From NCBI RefSeq assembly GCF_025574485.1, contig NZ_JAOBPO010000001.1, forward strand, positions 999,501 to 1,063,500: a stretch of DNA of 64,000 bases, given 5' to 3'. The notes under the pieces are model-generated. The model was not told the origin of the DNA, searched no databases, and saw nothing but the letters and a program-made list of their open reading frames with translations. The stretch is from Kordiimonas aquimaris (GTDB taxonomy: Bacteria; Pseudomonadota; Alphaproteobacteria; Sphingomonadales; Kordiimonadaceae). Of the stretch, positions 34,637 to 44,211 are shown piece after piece. How positions within the stretch are numbered: the stretch's first letter is position 1; every line of letters starts with the position of its first letter. Made by a program: the position numbers and the translations under genes.

Positions 34637-35455
34637 TTACACTTCTGGCAAGTGCTCCATTAATCGAGGCCCCATGCGAACTGGTTCTACACGTTTGGCA
34701 AGGCCTGTACGGTCGTCTGTTTCAACGAAAGTACCGCATACTGTTCCTTCGCCGTTTGCCGGCGTATAACGTTCTCTGTTCATTTTGGTCAGGAAGCGGC
34801 TGATGGGTTCAGCTTTGTCCATGCCGATAACGCTGTTGTAGTCACCGCACATCCCAGCGTCGGTTTGGTATGCTGTTCCGCCAGGCAGGATTTGCGCATC
34901 TGCTGTTGGGATATGGCTGTGTGTGCCCACCACAAGGCTTGCACGGCCATCCAGATAATGGCCCATCGCCATTTTCTCTGATGTGGCCTCGCCGTGAAAA
35001 TCGACAAGCACAGCATGCACCGTCACGCCAAGGCGGTATTTTTTCAACACGGCATCAACGGCACGAAACGGGCATTCCAGCGGGTTCATAAACACGCGGC
35101 CCATGGCATTAATGACAAGTACCTTCTTACCGCGCGGAGCATCATAAACGGCGTATCCTCGCCCCGGTGTTGGGTCCGGGTAATTAACCGGGCGCAGAAT
35201 GCGTTGATCATTATCTATAACGGACAGAATATCTTTTTGATCGAATGTGTGGTTGCCGCCAGAGATGACGTCAGCGCCAGCCTGAATAACCTGATTGGCA
35301 ATCTTGCTGGTTGTGCCAAACCCTGATGCGGCGTTTTCTGCGTTAACGACGACAAAATCCAGTTTTAACTTTTCACGCAAACCCGGTAATGCTTCAATCG
35401 CAGCATTACGGCCACTGCGACCCATCAAGTCCCCTAAAAACAATAAACGCATCAA
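34637..35455 (-). CDS. TIGR00282-family metallophosphoesterase (YmdB-type)
   Basis: This 272-residue enzyme has the metal-binding blocks LFLGDLMGRSGR, VNAENAASGFG, ISGGNHTFDQKD, DFHGEATSEK and VGTHSHIPTADAQ. Bacillus YmdB of this family hydrolyses 2',3'-cyclic nucleotides. It lies 30 nt after the 5-FTHF cyclo-ligase on the same strand and is probably in its operon. The C-terminal segment is complete. Confidence 0.92.
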   Translation of the reverse strand: MMRLLFLGDLMGRSGRNAAIEALPGLREKLKLDFVVVNAENAASGFGTTSKIANQVIQAGADVISGGNHTFDQKDILSVIDNDQRILRPVNYPDPTPGRGYAVYDAPRGKKVLVINAMGRVFMNPLECPFRAVDAVLKKYRLGVTVHAVLVDFHGEATSEKMAMGHYLDGRASLVVGTHSHIPTADAQILPGGTAYQTDAGMCGDYNSVIGMDKAEPISRFLTKMNRERYTPANGEGTVCGTFVETDDRTGLAKRVEPVRMGPRLMEHLPEV

Positions 35456-35485
35456 ATACTTTCTATCACTTATTCGCCTGTTAAA

Positions 35486-36073
35486 TCAGGCGGTGGTTTT
35501 GCGCGGTAATACAACACCTGTTTCAGTAATAATACCCTGCAGTGGCCAATCGTGCTGTTCTTTTACTACATCATCTACAAATTGTGCGCCGTAAGCAAAG
35601 CCAAAAGCTTTTATGTGTGGATTTGCCGCCAATGTACGATCGTAATAACCGCCGCCATAGCCAAGTCTGTAACAATCGCCGTCAAAAGCAAGCAGCGGTG
35701 CAATAATAACCTCAGGAATAATAACAGGTGCATCATCCATAGGGTGTTGAGTGCCAAATGGACCACCTGTGAGAGGATCACCTTGCCCCCATCGCCGGAA
35801 TACAAGCGGTGCATCGGTTGTGGTGACAACAGGAAGAGCAAGTGCATAACCCGCTTGTTCTAGAGCATGCATAAGAAAACGTGGATCCAGTTCATCACCT
35901 ATTGGCCAATATAAGCCAATCACTGAACTGTTCGGTATGCTGGCAAGCAATTGCATGCCGTGATTGGCTGCCATTTCTGCTGCTTTAACACCGAGCATTT
36001 TATATGCACCGGCACGCATACGTTTAGCGCGTTGTCGCATGATGGTTTTACTGTCAGGGGAATGTGCGGGCAC
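35486..36073 (-). CDS. 5-formyltetrahydrofolate cyclo-ligase
   Basis: The protein has 195 residues. It shows the family glycine-rich loop YGGGYYDRTLA, the substrate-side FAYGAQFVDDVV and a C-terminal TETGVV. It converts 5-formyl-THF to 5,10-methenyl-THF using ATP. The GTG start at 36073 borders the 3' end of the 6S RNA gene; this ssrS-cyclo-ligase pairing is widespread in proteobacteria and may give co-transcription. Confidence 0.92.
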   Translation of the reverse strand: MPAHSPDSKTIMRQRAKRMRAGAYKMLGVKAAEMAANHGMQLLASIPNSSVIGLYWPIGDELDPRFLMHALEQAGYALALPVVTTTDAPLVFRRWGQGDPLTGGPFGTQHPMDDAPVIIPEVIIAPLLAFDGDCYRLGYGGGYYDRTLAANPHIKAFGFAYGAQFVDDVVKEQHDWPLQGIITETGVVLPRKTTA

Positions 36074-36232
36074 GCTAGGCTATACCTTCCAGGCAGTGTA
36101 GGTGCGGGAACCACCTCTGCCGCGTTGACGTTTGTATCCTCCGACGCCTGATAAATCAGGTGGGCACCGTAATGAAAAGGACCAGGGTCCAGCTCAGGGA
36201 CAGTTCCCGAGGAGTATTTATAGCCCCAGGGA
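36074..36232 (-). ncRNA. ssrS: 6S RNA
   Basis: About 159 nt fill the gap between zapA and the 5-FTHF cyclo-ligase, the typical location of 6S RNA. A terminal stem forms from GGCTATA (minus strand, 36225-36219) and TATAGCC (36084-36078). The central bubble is flanked by CTCGGGAAC on the 5' side and GGTTCCCGC on the 3' side, as in alphaproteobacterial 6S RNAs. 6S RNA binds RNA polymerase holoenzyme and damps housekeeping transcription in stationary phase. The ends are approximate. Confidence 0.8.
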
Positions 36233-36275
36233 TTACTTCATATCGTGCGTACAGCGCAGAACCCGCTCGCTGTAT

Positions 36276-36593
36276 TTAGGCGGTCTTGAGCTGATCTGCA
36301 ATAGTTTCGACCTCGGACGCAACTTCATTTAGCATGGAAGCAAGATCATCTTCCGATAGCGCACCTATTAAACCCTCGTGGCCTTTACCTTCCAGAGTGT
36401 CGTGTAATTCATCTGCAATAAGCACGGCAGCCATCAAAATAAGACGTGTCTCGTTAACATGGCCAAGTTTTTCGGTTAGGTCAGCAGTTTTGCTGTCAAT
36501 GTATGCAGCAAGGCTATGAAGCCGGTCCTCGTCGCCGTCTGCACACGCAAGCGGGTAAGACTTTCCGGCAACAGTTACATTAATTTGTGCCAT
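36276..36593 (-). CDS. zapA: Cell division protein ZapA
   Basis: The protein has 105 residues. The N-terminal ZapA globular domain shows VTVAGKSYPLACADGDEDRL and AAYIDSKTADL, followed by RLILMAAVLIADEL and a C-terminal helix for dimerisation. ZapA bundles FtsZ filaments at the division site. Its ATG overlaps the stop of the upstream coiled-coil gene by one base (TAATG), so the two are translationally coupled. Confidence 0.92.
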   Translation of the reverse strand: MAQINVTVAGKSYPLACADGDEDRLHSLAAYIDSKTADLTEKLGHVNETRLILMAAVLIADELHDTLEGKGHEGLIGALSEDDLASMLNEVASEVETIADQLKTA

Positions 36594-37147
36594 TAGTTCA
36601 TTCCCCCTGCGGCTTTGCTGTTTTGGGTTAAATAACCTTCAAGCTCGTTTATAACGTCATCTAGTTCTGTACGGATCATGTCGCGTTCATTGACTGTTGC
36701 GTCCAATGCCGACCTGAGTGTGCGAATTTCATCTGTCAAATTTGAGTCAGCTTGGTCGCTGTTGTTACCGGTTGACCCTATGCTGTCTTGCAAGCCTTCA
36801 AATTCATCCTGGAGGCTGGTGTATTGCCTTTTTAGCAAATCATAATTTTGCTGAATTGCATGTTTTTCAGCTTCAAGGGCAGCGATACGGCCTACCGTAT
36901 TATCTGCTTCGTTATCGCTAGCCAGTGAAAGAGTAGCTACTTGCTCATGCAAGCGCAGGTTTTCTTGCTCGACGGCATGATAACGTTCTTCCAGCGTAGT
37001 GTATGCTGCTGTGGCTTCATTTTGCTGTGCCTCGGCGCCGCTTGCCGCTTGTTTCGATTCGGCCGCCTTTTGCGAGAGATCAGCCAAGGCTTGCTCGAGT
37101 CGCGCGCGCGCGCTCTCCAGTTTATCACTTTTTTGGTCGTTACCCAT
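36593..37147 (-). CDS. Coiled-coil protein coupled to ZapA
   Basis: The protein has 184 residues and is almost wholly predicted coiled coil (about 8-100 and 130-172). It is rich in Glu, Gln, Ala and Leu, with no membrane segment, signal peptide or cysteine. The start is ATG 37147 with GGAGA about 7 nt before; the frame is open seven codons further upstream without support. It is fused by a one-base overlap to zapA, which suggests a partner role in division, comparable with DUF4164/ZapB-like proteins. That is inference from position and structure; I recognise no defined family with certainty. Confidence 0.75.
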   Translation of the reverse strand: MGNDQKSDKLESARARLEQALADLSQKAAESKQAASGAEAQQNEATAAYTTLEERYHAVEQENLRLHEQVATLSLASDNEADNTVGRIAALEAEKHAIQQNYDLLKRQYTSLQDEFEGLQDSIGSTGNNSDQADSNLTDEIRTLRSALDATVNERDMIRTELDDVINELEGYLTQNSKAAGGMN

Positions 37148-37398
37148 GCACCATCTCCGAATAAACATTACATGTTCACATGCATATTAACGCATATTTA
37201 CACGCGGCGTATTATAGAATTACGTTGAGGATAGGGCGTTTAGCGGATCGCCGTCAATCGCATGTATTAGATGATCAAATAAAAATACTGATTTTTACTG
37301 TTTTTATCGCAGTTCAACGGTTGACTATGTGGGGCTGAACAGCCATTTTGCCATCAAATTCAAGAGCAGCACAATGCTCATCTAAGAAGATGATTGAT

Positions 37399-39417
37399 AT
37401 GACCGACGTTTCACCTACTGACGCCCACACTTCTTCAAATCACACGCAACAAACTATGATGGCAAATGCCATTCGCGCCCTTTCAATGGATGCGATCCAG
37501 AAAGCAAATTCGGGTCACCCGGGTATGCCGATGGGTATGGCCGATGTGGCAACCGTACTGTTCAGCAAATTCATGCGCTTTGACCCTGCATGGCCTACAT
37601 GGCCAAACAGAGATCGGTTTGTTTTGTCGGCCGGTCATGGTTCCATGTTGATCTATTCGCTTTTGCACCTGACGGGCTACGAGCGTCCAACAATGGAAGA
37701 CATCAAGAACTTCCGCCAGCTCCACAGCCCAACAGCCGGACACCCGGAGTTCGGGGAATGTCCCGGCATCGAGACAACAACCGGACCGCTTGGTCAAGGA
37801 CTTGCAACATCTGTCGGTATGGCAATTTCGGAGCGTTTATCAAACGCTGAGTACGGTGGCGGTATTACAGACCACTTTACCTATGTGCTTGCTGGTGATG
37901 GTTGCTTGATGGAAGGCATCAGTCAGGAAGCCATTTCGCTAGCTGGTCATTTGAAACTATCCAAAATGATTGTGCTTTGGGATGATAATTCCATCTCGAT
38001 TGATGGCGGCACTGATTTGTCGACAAGTGAAGATATGCAAGGCCGTTTTGAGGCCGCAGGTTGGCATGTGCAATCTGTTGATGGTCATGATCCAGAGTCC
38101 ATTGAAGCTGCGATTGAACAGGCACAAATGAGTGATCTGCCTTCTATGATTGCGTGCCGGACTGTGATTGGTTTTGGCTCGCCAAATAAGCAAGGCACAT
38201 CAGCAACACATGGTGCTCCACTTGGTGATGATGAAATTGCGGCAACACGTGCTCAACTTGGCTGGGATGCGGAACCGTTTGTTGTTCCGGAAGGTGTATT
38301 GGCTGATTGGCGCGCTGTTGGCGCGGCCGGTGCCAGCACTTCTGCGGCTTGGAAAAAGAAGTTTGATGCACTTGATGATTTTGTAAAAGAGGACTTTGAG
38401 CGGCGTCAGGCTAAGGATCTTCCGAAGGGTTTCAACGCTGCCATTAATGAGTATAAAGCAAAGCTTGTTGCTGACCCGGTGAAGGTTGCGACACGTAAAG
38501 CAAGTCAGATGGCGCTAGAAGTTATTAACGGTGTTGTACCTGAGACCATTGGCGGCTCGGCTGACTTGACAGGCTCTAACCTGACAAAAACCAGTCAAAC
38601 TTCACCAATTACCGCTGATGATTTCACCGGCCGTTATATGTATTACGGTATCCGTGAATTTGAAATGTGTGCTGCGATGAACGGTATGGCTCTTTATGGT
38701 AGCCATATTCCGTACGGCGGTACATTCCTTGTGTTTACTGATTATGCGCGTCCGGCAATTCGCCTTGCTGCTCTCATGAAACAGCGCGCGATATATGTCA
38801 TGACACATGACAGTATCGGTCTTGGCGAGGATGGTCCGACGCACCAGCCGGTTGAACATGTTTCAAGCTTGCGTGCGATGCCAAACCTGAATGTTTTCCG
38901 GCCATGTGACGCTGTCGAAACAGTTGAGTGTTGGGCATTGGCGCTTCAAGCCAAAGAAACGCCAAGCATTCTGTCACTAACGCGCCAGGGGCTGGTTCAG
39001 CAGCGGACAATTCAGACAGATGAAAACTTGTGTGCTCGCGGTGCATACGTGATGCATGAAGCAACCGGCAGTGCGCCTAAGGCTATTTTGATCGCGACAG
39101 GTTCGGAAGTTGAGATTGCTGCTGCGGCGCGCACGACGCTTGAGGCTGCGGGTGTGCCGACACGTGTTGTCTCCATGCCGTGTGCAGAACTGTTTGACGC
39201 ACAAGATGCAGCATATCGTGCTTCTGTATTGCCTGATGATGCGCTTAAGGCATCGATCGAGGCTGGTACAACATATGGCTGGCAGCGGTATACAGGTCTT
39301 AACGGTGTTAACATTGGTATTGATACGTTTGGTGCATCGGCGCCTGCGGATGAACTTTATGAACATTTTGGAATAACTGCTGATGCACTGGTTAGTGCAG
39401 TGCAGGCAAAGCTTTAA
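37399..39417 (+). CDS. tkt: Transketolase
   Basis: The protein has about 672 residues. The thiamine-diphosphate site includes KANSGHPGMPMGMAD, GPLGQGLATSVGMA, and GDGCLMEGISQEA with WDDNSISID downstream. The pyrimidine domain has YYGIREFEMCAAMNGMAL and THDSIGLGEDGPTHQPVEH. It transfers two-carbon units between sugar phosphates in the pentose phosphate pathway. In-frame ATGs at 37390 and 37399 are both possible. It is the first gene of a sugar-phosphate cluster and is followed by gap after 46 nt. Confidence 0.96.
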   Translation: MTDVSPTDAHTSSNHTQQTMMANAIRALSMDAIQKANSGHPGMPMGMADVATVLFSKFMRFDPAWPTWPNRDRFVLSAGHGSMLIYSLLHLTGYERPTMEDIKNFRQLHSPTAGHPEFGECPGIETTTGPLGQGLATSVGMAISERLSNAEYGGGITDHFTYVLAGDGCLMEGISQEAISLAGHLKLSKMIVLWDDNSISIDGGTDLSTSEDMQGRFEAAGWHVQSVDGHDPESIEAAIEQAQMSDLPSMIACRTVIGFGSPNKQGTSATHGAPLGDDEIAATRAQLGWDAEPFVVPEGVLADWRAVGAAGASTSAAWKKKFDALDDFVKEDFERRQAKDLPKGFNAAINEYKAKLVADPVKVATRKASQMALEVINGVVPETIGGSADLTGSNLTKTSQTSPITADDFTGRYMYYGIREFEMCAAMNGMALYGSHIPYGGTFLVFTDYARPAIRLAALMKQRAIYVMTHDSIGLGEDGPTHQPVEHVSSLRAMPNLNVFRPCDAVETVECWALALQAKETPSILSLTRQGLVQQRTIQTDENLCARGAYVMHEATGSAPKAILIATGSEVEIAAAARTTLEAAGVPTRVVSMPCAELFDAQDAAYRASVLPDDALKASIEAGTTYGWQRYTGLNGVNIGIDTFGASAPADELYEHFGITADALVSAVQAKL

Positions 39418-39463
39418 AGCCGGTTCGGCAAATTTGGATATTTGATAAGAAAGGAGACCTTCA

Positions 39464-40471
39464 ATGACGGTTCGTGTTTCAATCAATGGTTTTGGCCGTA
39501 TTGGTCGTAATGTACTGCGTGCGATTTATGAAAGTGGCCGCACCGACATCCGTGTTGTTGCGATCAATGACCTCGGCGATGTTGAAATGAACGCATACCT
39601 GCTTAAGCGGGATAGTGTGCATGGTCCTTTCTCTGGTGATGTAAGCGTTGACGGTGACCACATGGTTGTGAACGGTGACCGTATTCGCGTGACGGCTATC
39701 CGCAACCCAGCTGAACTGCCTTGGGGTGAAGAGAACGTTGATGTTGCAATGGAATGCACAGGTATTTTCACTGCGCGCGATAAAGCTGCGATGCATCTGG
39801 AAGCTGGCGCGAAAAAGGTGTTGATCTCTGCGCCGGGCGCTAATGCTGATCGTACTGTTGTTTATGGTGTAAATAGTGACGAACTAACAGCAGATGACAT
39901 CGTTGTTTCCAACGCATCATGTACAACAAACTGTTTGTCGCCGGTTGCTAAAGTACTGAATGATTTGATCGGTATTGAGCGAGGCTACATGACAACAGTA
40001 CATGCATATACTGGTGATCAGCCAGTGCTTGATACGCTTCATTCAGATCCGCGCCGTGCGCGCGCAGCTGCGCTTTCCATGATCCCTACATCTACGGGTG
40101 CCGCTAAAGCGGTTGGCCTTGTTTTGCCAGAGCTTGCCGGCAAGCTTGATGGTTCTGCAATCCGGGTTCCAACACCGAACGTGTCACTTGTTGACCTGAA
40201 GTTTGATGCTGGCCGGGACACTACAGCTGAAGAAATTAACAGTGCGATTAAAGCTGCTGCTGAAGGTCCGCTCAAAGGTGTGCTCGGCTACGAAGACATG
40301 CCTGCCGTGTCTATCGACTTTAATCATAATCCAAACAGCTCTACGTTTGATAGCAGTCAGACTAAAGTTATCGACGGACGCTTTGTACGTATCATGACAT
40401 GGTACGATAACGAGTGGGGCTTCTCTAATCGCATGTCTGATACTGCGGTGAAAATGGCGTCACTGGGTTAA
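39464..40471 (+). CDS. gap: Glyceraldehyde-3-phosphate dehydrogenase, type I
   Basis: The protein has 335 residues. The Rossmann start is [16 protein letters not shown], the NAD-selecting Asp is in INDLGD, and the active site is [13 protein letters not shown] with the nucleophilic Cys. TVHAYTGDQ and [12 protein letters not shown] are near the end. It interconverts glyceraldehyde-3-phosphate and 1,3-bisphosphoglycerate. AAGGAG lies 7 nt before the ATG. A hairpin with a T-rich tail separates it from pgk. Confidence 0.97.
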   Translation: MTVRVSINGFGRIGRNVLRAIYESGRTDIRVVAINDLGDVEMNAYLLKRDSVHGPFSGDVSVDGDHMVVNGDRIRVTAIRNPAELPWGEENVDVAMECTGIFTARDKAAMHLEAGAKKVLISAPGANADRTVVYGVNSDELTADDIVVSNASCTTNCLSPVAKVLNDLIGIERGYMTTVHAYTGDQPVLDTLHSDPRRARAAALSMIPTSTGAAKAVGLVLPELAGKLDGSAIRVPTPNVSLVDLKFDAGRDTTAEEINSAIKAAAEGPLKGVLGYEDMPAVSIDFNHNPNSSTFDSSQTKVIDGRFVRIMTWYDNEWGFSNRMSDTAVKMASLG

Positions 40472-40496
40472 ATGGCGCAAGCTTAAGTGAAATAAT

Positions 40497-40525
40497 GGGC
40501 GGTCTTGAGAGGCCGCCCTTTCTAT
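40497..40525 (+). terminator. Hairpin between gap and pgk
   Basis: GGGCGG (40497-40502) pairs with CCGCCC (40513-40518), followed by TTTCTATAT. It lies 26 bp after the gap stop and about 25 bp before pgk, so it may reduce read-through rather than end the operon completely. Confidence 0.6.
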
Positions 40526-40549
40526 ATCTACATATATGCTGGAATGAAA

Positions 40550-41713
40550 ATGACTTTTAAACGCATCGCAGACTTGGGTGATCTTACGGGTAAAACGGCA
40601 GTTGTTCGCGTTGATCTCAATGTACCAATGGCTGAAGGCAGTGTCGCAGATGATACGCGGTTAAAGGCTGTAAAGCCGACCGTTGACGCGGTTATCTCGG
40701 CTGAGGGGCGTGTAATTTTGCTCGCACACTATGGTAGACCAAAAGGCCAGGTTGTTCCTGAGATGAGCTTGAAGCCAATAGTACCTGCTCTTGCGCGTGT
40801 TTTGGGGCGTGATGTTGGCTTTTATGGTTTGGATGAACCTAAAGGCAATGAAGCGGTTATTGTTATCGAGAACACCCGTTTTCACGCGGGTGAAGAAGCA
40901 AATGACCCAACTCTGGCGGCAGCTTTCGCTGGTTTGGGTGATGTTTATATCAATGATGCATTTTCTGCAGCACACCGTGCACATGCCTCAACAGAAGGTG
41001 TGGCGAAGTTACTCCCTTGTGCAGCAGGTGAGACAATGGGTGCTGAATTGCAAGCGCTTGAAAATGCGCTCGGTGCACCTGTTAAACCGGTCGCTGCAGT
41101 GGTTGGTGGTGCGAAGGTTTCTTCCAAACTTGCCGTTTTGGAAAATTTGGTTGAGAAAGTTGATCACCTCATCATTGGTGGCGGTATGGCAAATACGTTC
41201 CTGTTTGCCCAAGGCTATGATGTCGGCGCCAGTCTTTGCGAAAAGGACTTGAGAGATACCGCGCTTGTTATACTTGAAAATGCCAAAACGCATGGCTGCG
41301 CAGTTCATCTTCCAACCGATGTTGTTGTTGCAAAAGAATTTAAAGCCCATGCTGAAAACCGTGCTGTTGGCTTAACGGAGGTTGATGCTGACGACATGAT
41401 TTTGGATGCTGGCCCCGAGACAGTAAAGGCGCTTGTTTCTGTACTAGAAAGTGCAAAGACACTTGTATGGAATGGTCCGATGGGTGCGTTTGAAATGGAA
41501 CCGTTTGACATGGCAACTGTTGCATTGGCACAAGCTGCTGCAAGATTAACTGACGAAGGCAAATTGCTTACGGTTGCCGGTGGTGGTGATACAGTTGCTG
41601 CCCTTGCTCATGCTGGGGCTAAGGACAGCTTTACGCATATTTCTACAGCTGGCGGTGCGTTTCTTGAGTGGATGGAAGGGCGCGAATTGCCAGGTGTGGC
41701 GGCGCTTGGTTAG
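40550..41713 (+). CDS. pgk: Phosphoglycerate kinase
   Basis: The protein has 387 residues. The family start shows [13 protein letters not shown], then [33 protein letters not shown] and a C-terminal nucleotide-binding part with [10 protein letters not shown] and [11 protein letters not shown]. It transfers phosphate from 1,3-bisphosphoglycerate to ADP. ATG 40550 has GGA upstream at workable spacing; 40544 is an in-frame alternative two codons earlier, and the frame is open to 40505. It lies downstream of gap past a hairpin and is followed by fba. Confidence 0.95.
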   Translation: MTFKRIADLGDLTGKTAVVRVDLNVPMAEGSVADDTRLKAVKPTVDAVISAEGRVILLAHYGRPKGQVVPEMSLKPIVPALARVLGRDVGFYGLDEPKGNEAVIVIENTRFHAGEEANDPTLAAAFAGLGDVYINDAFSAAHRAHASTEGVAKLLPCAAGETMGAELQALENALGAPVKPVAAVVGGAKVSSKLAVLENLVEKVDHLIIGGGMANTFLFAQGYDVGASLCEKDLRDTALVILENAKTHGCAVHLPTDVVVAKEFKAHAENRAVGLTEVDADDMILDAGPETVKALVSVLESAKTLVWNGPMGAFEMEPFDMATVALAQAAARLTDEGKLLTVAGGGDTVAALAHAGAKDSFTHISTAGGAFLEWMEGRELPGVAALG

Positions 41714-41814
41714 TTACGGAAAGTTATGGAGCCGTTGCATCAAGACGGCTCCAAGTGTATCAAAGTAGACAATATATTAGTCGGCGATGTGCCGCATAGA
41801 ACGTGGGAAAGACA

Positions 41815-42879
41815 ATGAAACCTGGTGTAGTTTTTGGCGAAGAATACGCGGCGCTTGTTAATGCATGTAAAGAAGGTGGCTATGCTCTGCCTGCGGTGAA
41901 TGTGGTGGGAACGAATTCCTTGAACGCCGTGATGGAGGCTGCTGCCAAAAATGGCTCTGATGTTATCATCCAGTTTTCTAACAGCGGCGCACAATTTTAT
42001 GCTGGTAAAGGGATGGAAGATGCTTTTCGTGCCAAGGTGCTCGGTGCTGTGTCAGCAGCAAAGCATGTGCAATTGCTAGCAGAACATTATGGTATTTGTG
42101 TTGTGTTGCACACAGATCATGCAAACCGTAGCCTCGTGCCCTGGGTTGAGGCACTCGTGGAAGAAAGTCGCCAGAACATTAAACGCGAAGGCGTGCCACT
42201 TTATTCGTCTCATATGCTTGATTTGTCAGAAGAGGCAATTGATGACAACCTGAACACATGCGCCCGCGTTCTTAAAGACATGACACCACTGGGCATGAGC
42301 CTTGAAATTGAGCTAGGTGTAACTGGCGGTGAAGAAGACGGTGTTGGTTCTGATGTTGGTGATGATTTTGAAAATCCAAGCCTCTATACGCAGCCTGAAG
42401 ATGTGCTGAAAGCATACGATCTGTTAACGCCGCTTGGCCATTTCTCTGTGGCAGCGTCATTTGGCAATGTGCACGGTGTATACAAGCCTGGTAATGTCAA
42501 GTTGCGCCCTGAAATTTTGAAGAATTCGCAAGACCTTGTTGTGCGTGACCGTAGCACAAACGCGAACCCGCTTAACTTTGTTTTCCACGGCGGTTCTGGC
42601 TCTGAAAAGGCAAAAATTACAGAGGCACTTGGCTACGGCGTATTCAAAATGAATATTGATACAGATACGCAGTTTGCATTCTCCGAAGCAGTAGGCGCGT
42701 ATGTGAATGACCATGCTGATGCATTCAAATGGCAAGTTCATCCTGAAACTGGCACGCCTTTCAAAAAGCAATATGACCCACGTGTATGGTTGCGCGCAGG
42801 TGAACAGTCTGTGATAGAGCGTTTGAACGAAGCGTTTGTTGATTTGGAATCAAAAGGCAAGAGCGTCGCGCAGAGATAA
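41815..42879 (+). CDS. fba: Fructose-bisphosphate aldolase, class II
   Basis: The protein has 354 residues. Zinc-site motifs are VVLHTDHANRSLVPW and, further on, ELGVTGGEEDGVG, FGNVHGVYKPGN and VFHGGSGSEKAKI, with KMNIDTDTQ after. Length and motifs place it with class IIA aldolases such as E. coli FbaA. It cleaves and forms fructose-1,6-bisphosphate. ATG 41815 is preceded by GGGAAAG; the frame opens at a GTG 12 nt earlier. thiE follows 16 nt later. Confidence 0.95.
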   Translation: MKPGVVFGEEYAALVNACKEGGYALPAVNVVGTNSLNAVMEAAAKNGSDVIIQFSNSGAQFYAGKGMEDAFRAKVLGAVSAAKHVQLLAEHYGICVVLHTDHANRSLVPWVEALVEESRQNIKREGVPLYSSHMLDLSEEAIDDNLNTCARVLKDMTPLGMSLEIELGVTGGEEDGVGSDVGDDFENPSLYTQPEDVLKAYDLLTPLGHFSVAASFGNVHGVYKPGNVKLRPEILKNSQDLVVRDRSTNANPLNFVFHGGSGSEKAKITEALGYGVFKMNIDTDTQFAFSEAVGAYVNDHADAFKWQVHPETGTPFKKQYDPRVWLRAGEQSVIERLNEAFVDLESKGKSVAQR

Positions 42880-42895
42880 ATAGAGGTAAGCTGCC

Positions 42896-43546
42896 ATGGT
42901 AAAAGCGCCTAAAAGTGACCGCGATGAGGTATGCGAACTTTATCTTATTACGCCAGCTCAAATTGATGATGCTGCAGCATTTGCAAAAACGCTTAGCAAT
43001 GTACTTGCAACAGGCTTCGTTGCTTGCGTGCAGTTGCGTTTGAAAGATGTTTCTGACGAAGAAATTATCTCGGTGGCTAAAGTGCTAATGCCTGTTTGTC
43101 ATGAACATGATGTTGCTTTCATTCTGAATGATCGTGCTGATTTGGCAGCCGAGCTTGATGCGGACGGTGTGCACTTGGGTCAACATGACGGAGATATCAA
43201 AACGGCGCGTGCTTTGCTGGGGCATGATAAAGATATCGGTGTTACCTGCCATGATAGTAAACATTTGGCTTATGAAGCTGGCGACGCTGGCGCTGATTAT
43301 GTCGCCTTTGGTGCATTCTTTGATACAAATACTAAGCAAACCGAATTTCGCCCTGACTTGGAGCTACTGACAGTTTGGGATGAAATTACTGATATTCCTT
43401 GTGTGGCTATTGGCGGTATTACCGTTGAGAATTGCCGTAAGCTTGCAGATGCAGGCGCGCATTTCGTTGCTGTTAGTAGCGGTGTCTGGGATTATGCTGA
43501 AGGCCCAGTGGCTGCAGTTAGGACATTTAACCAAGCGCTTGCGTAA
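42896..43546 (+). CDS. thiE: Thiamine-phosphate synthase
   Basis: The protein has 216 residues and a TIM-barrel. Motifs are VACVQLRLKD, FILNDRADLAAELDADGVHL followed by GQHDGD, VAFGAFFDTNTK and VAIGGI with SSGVWDY. It joins the thiazole and pyrimidine precursors to give thiamine phosphate. It is directly downstream of fba (16 nt) and likely co-transcribed, separated from other thiamine genes. Thiamine diphosphate is the cofactor of the transketolase encoded upstream. GAGGT lies 10 nt before the ATG. Confidence 0.88.
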   Translation: MVKAPKSDRDEVCELYLITPAQIDDAAAFAKTLSNVLATGFVACVQLRLKDVSDEEIISVAKVLMPVCHEHDVAFILNDRADLAAELDADGVHLGQHDGDIKTARALLGHDKDIGVTCHDSKHLAYEAGDAGADYVAFGAFFDTNTKQTEFRPDLELLTVWDEITDIPCVAIGGITVENCRKLADAGAHFVAVSSGVWDYAEGPVAAVRTFNQALA

Positions 43547-43578
43547 TGGCTCTAGCCTATAAGCTTTCATGGAATTAA

Positions 43579-43610
43579 ATGAGCCAGCTTACATGCGTAA
43601 GCTGGCTCAT
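43579..43610. terminator. Bidirectional hairpin between thiE and the peroxiredoxin-like gene
   Basis: A 14-bp perfect stem (43579-43592 with 43597-43610) has a 4-nt loop ATGC. It lies between convergent genes. The T-run is weak on both sides, but the stem is the strongest in the window. Confidence 0.65.
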
Positions 43611-43632
43611 AACAATTTAGTCGGAAGTCTGA

Positions 43633-44211
43633 TTAAGACAGACTGTCTAGTGCTTCGATAAGAACTGTAGGTTCTGGACGATCACGGTAGCCTTCACGAT
43701 TAAGTTTCGCGATTACCTTTTTGTCTTTGTCTAATACGAAAATGACAGGGTGAGGAACGCCGTGCGCATAATGCCCTTCTTTGTATTCTTCATTGCGAAT
43801 ACCAAGTGCATTAATCATTTTAGAGCCATCATCCGACAGTAGCGGAAAGCCAACTTTCCATTTCGCATCAAAGCGTGCCAAATCTTTTGGCGGGTCATAG
43901 CTGATTGCTGCCATGCCATAACCACGGCCCTTAATGTCTTTCATGGCGTTGGTATTCAGATCAATCAATTGCATTTGGCAAAATGGACACCATTTTGCAG
44001 AACGAAAGAACACAACAACTGCGCCTTTTTCACCGGCAAATGTTTCGAAGCTTTGCAGATTACCATCTTGATCAGGAGCAGCAAAATCCATCTCAATAAC
44101 ATCACCGATGGCAGGACCAATGTTTAGTGCGGCCATTTCGTCAGCTTGGCTTGAAAGAGAAATAGCAACCAAACCAAACACCGCAGCGACTAGCAGTTTG
44201 AAGTTTTTCAT
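43633..44211 (-). CDS. Exported peroxiredoxin-like (AhpC/TSA) protein
   Basis: The protein has 192 residues from ATG 44211. A signal peptide (hydrophobic 5-20, cleavage near SQA-D) precedes a thioredoxin-fold domain with VVVFFRSAKWCPFC near residues 71-84 (CPFC pair), and HPVIFVLDKDKKV near the cis-Pro. The frame is open 12 codons further upstream, but the shorter form gives a clean signal peptide. It probably reduces peroxides or exchanges disulfides in the periplasm; which one cannot be told. Confidence 0.88.
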   Translation of the reverse strand: MKNFKLLVAAVFGLVAISLSSQADEMAALNIGPAIGDVIEMDFAAPDQDGNLQSFETFAGEKGAVVVFFRSAKWCPFCQMQLIDLNTNAMKDIKGRGYGMAAISYDPPKDLARFDAKWKVGFPLLSDDGSKMINALGIRNEEYKEGHYAHGVPHPVIFVLDKDKKVIAKLNREGYRDRPEPTVLIEALDSLS

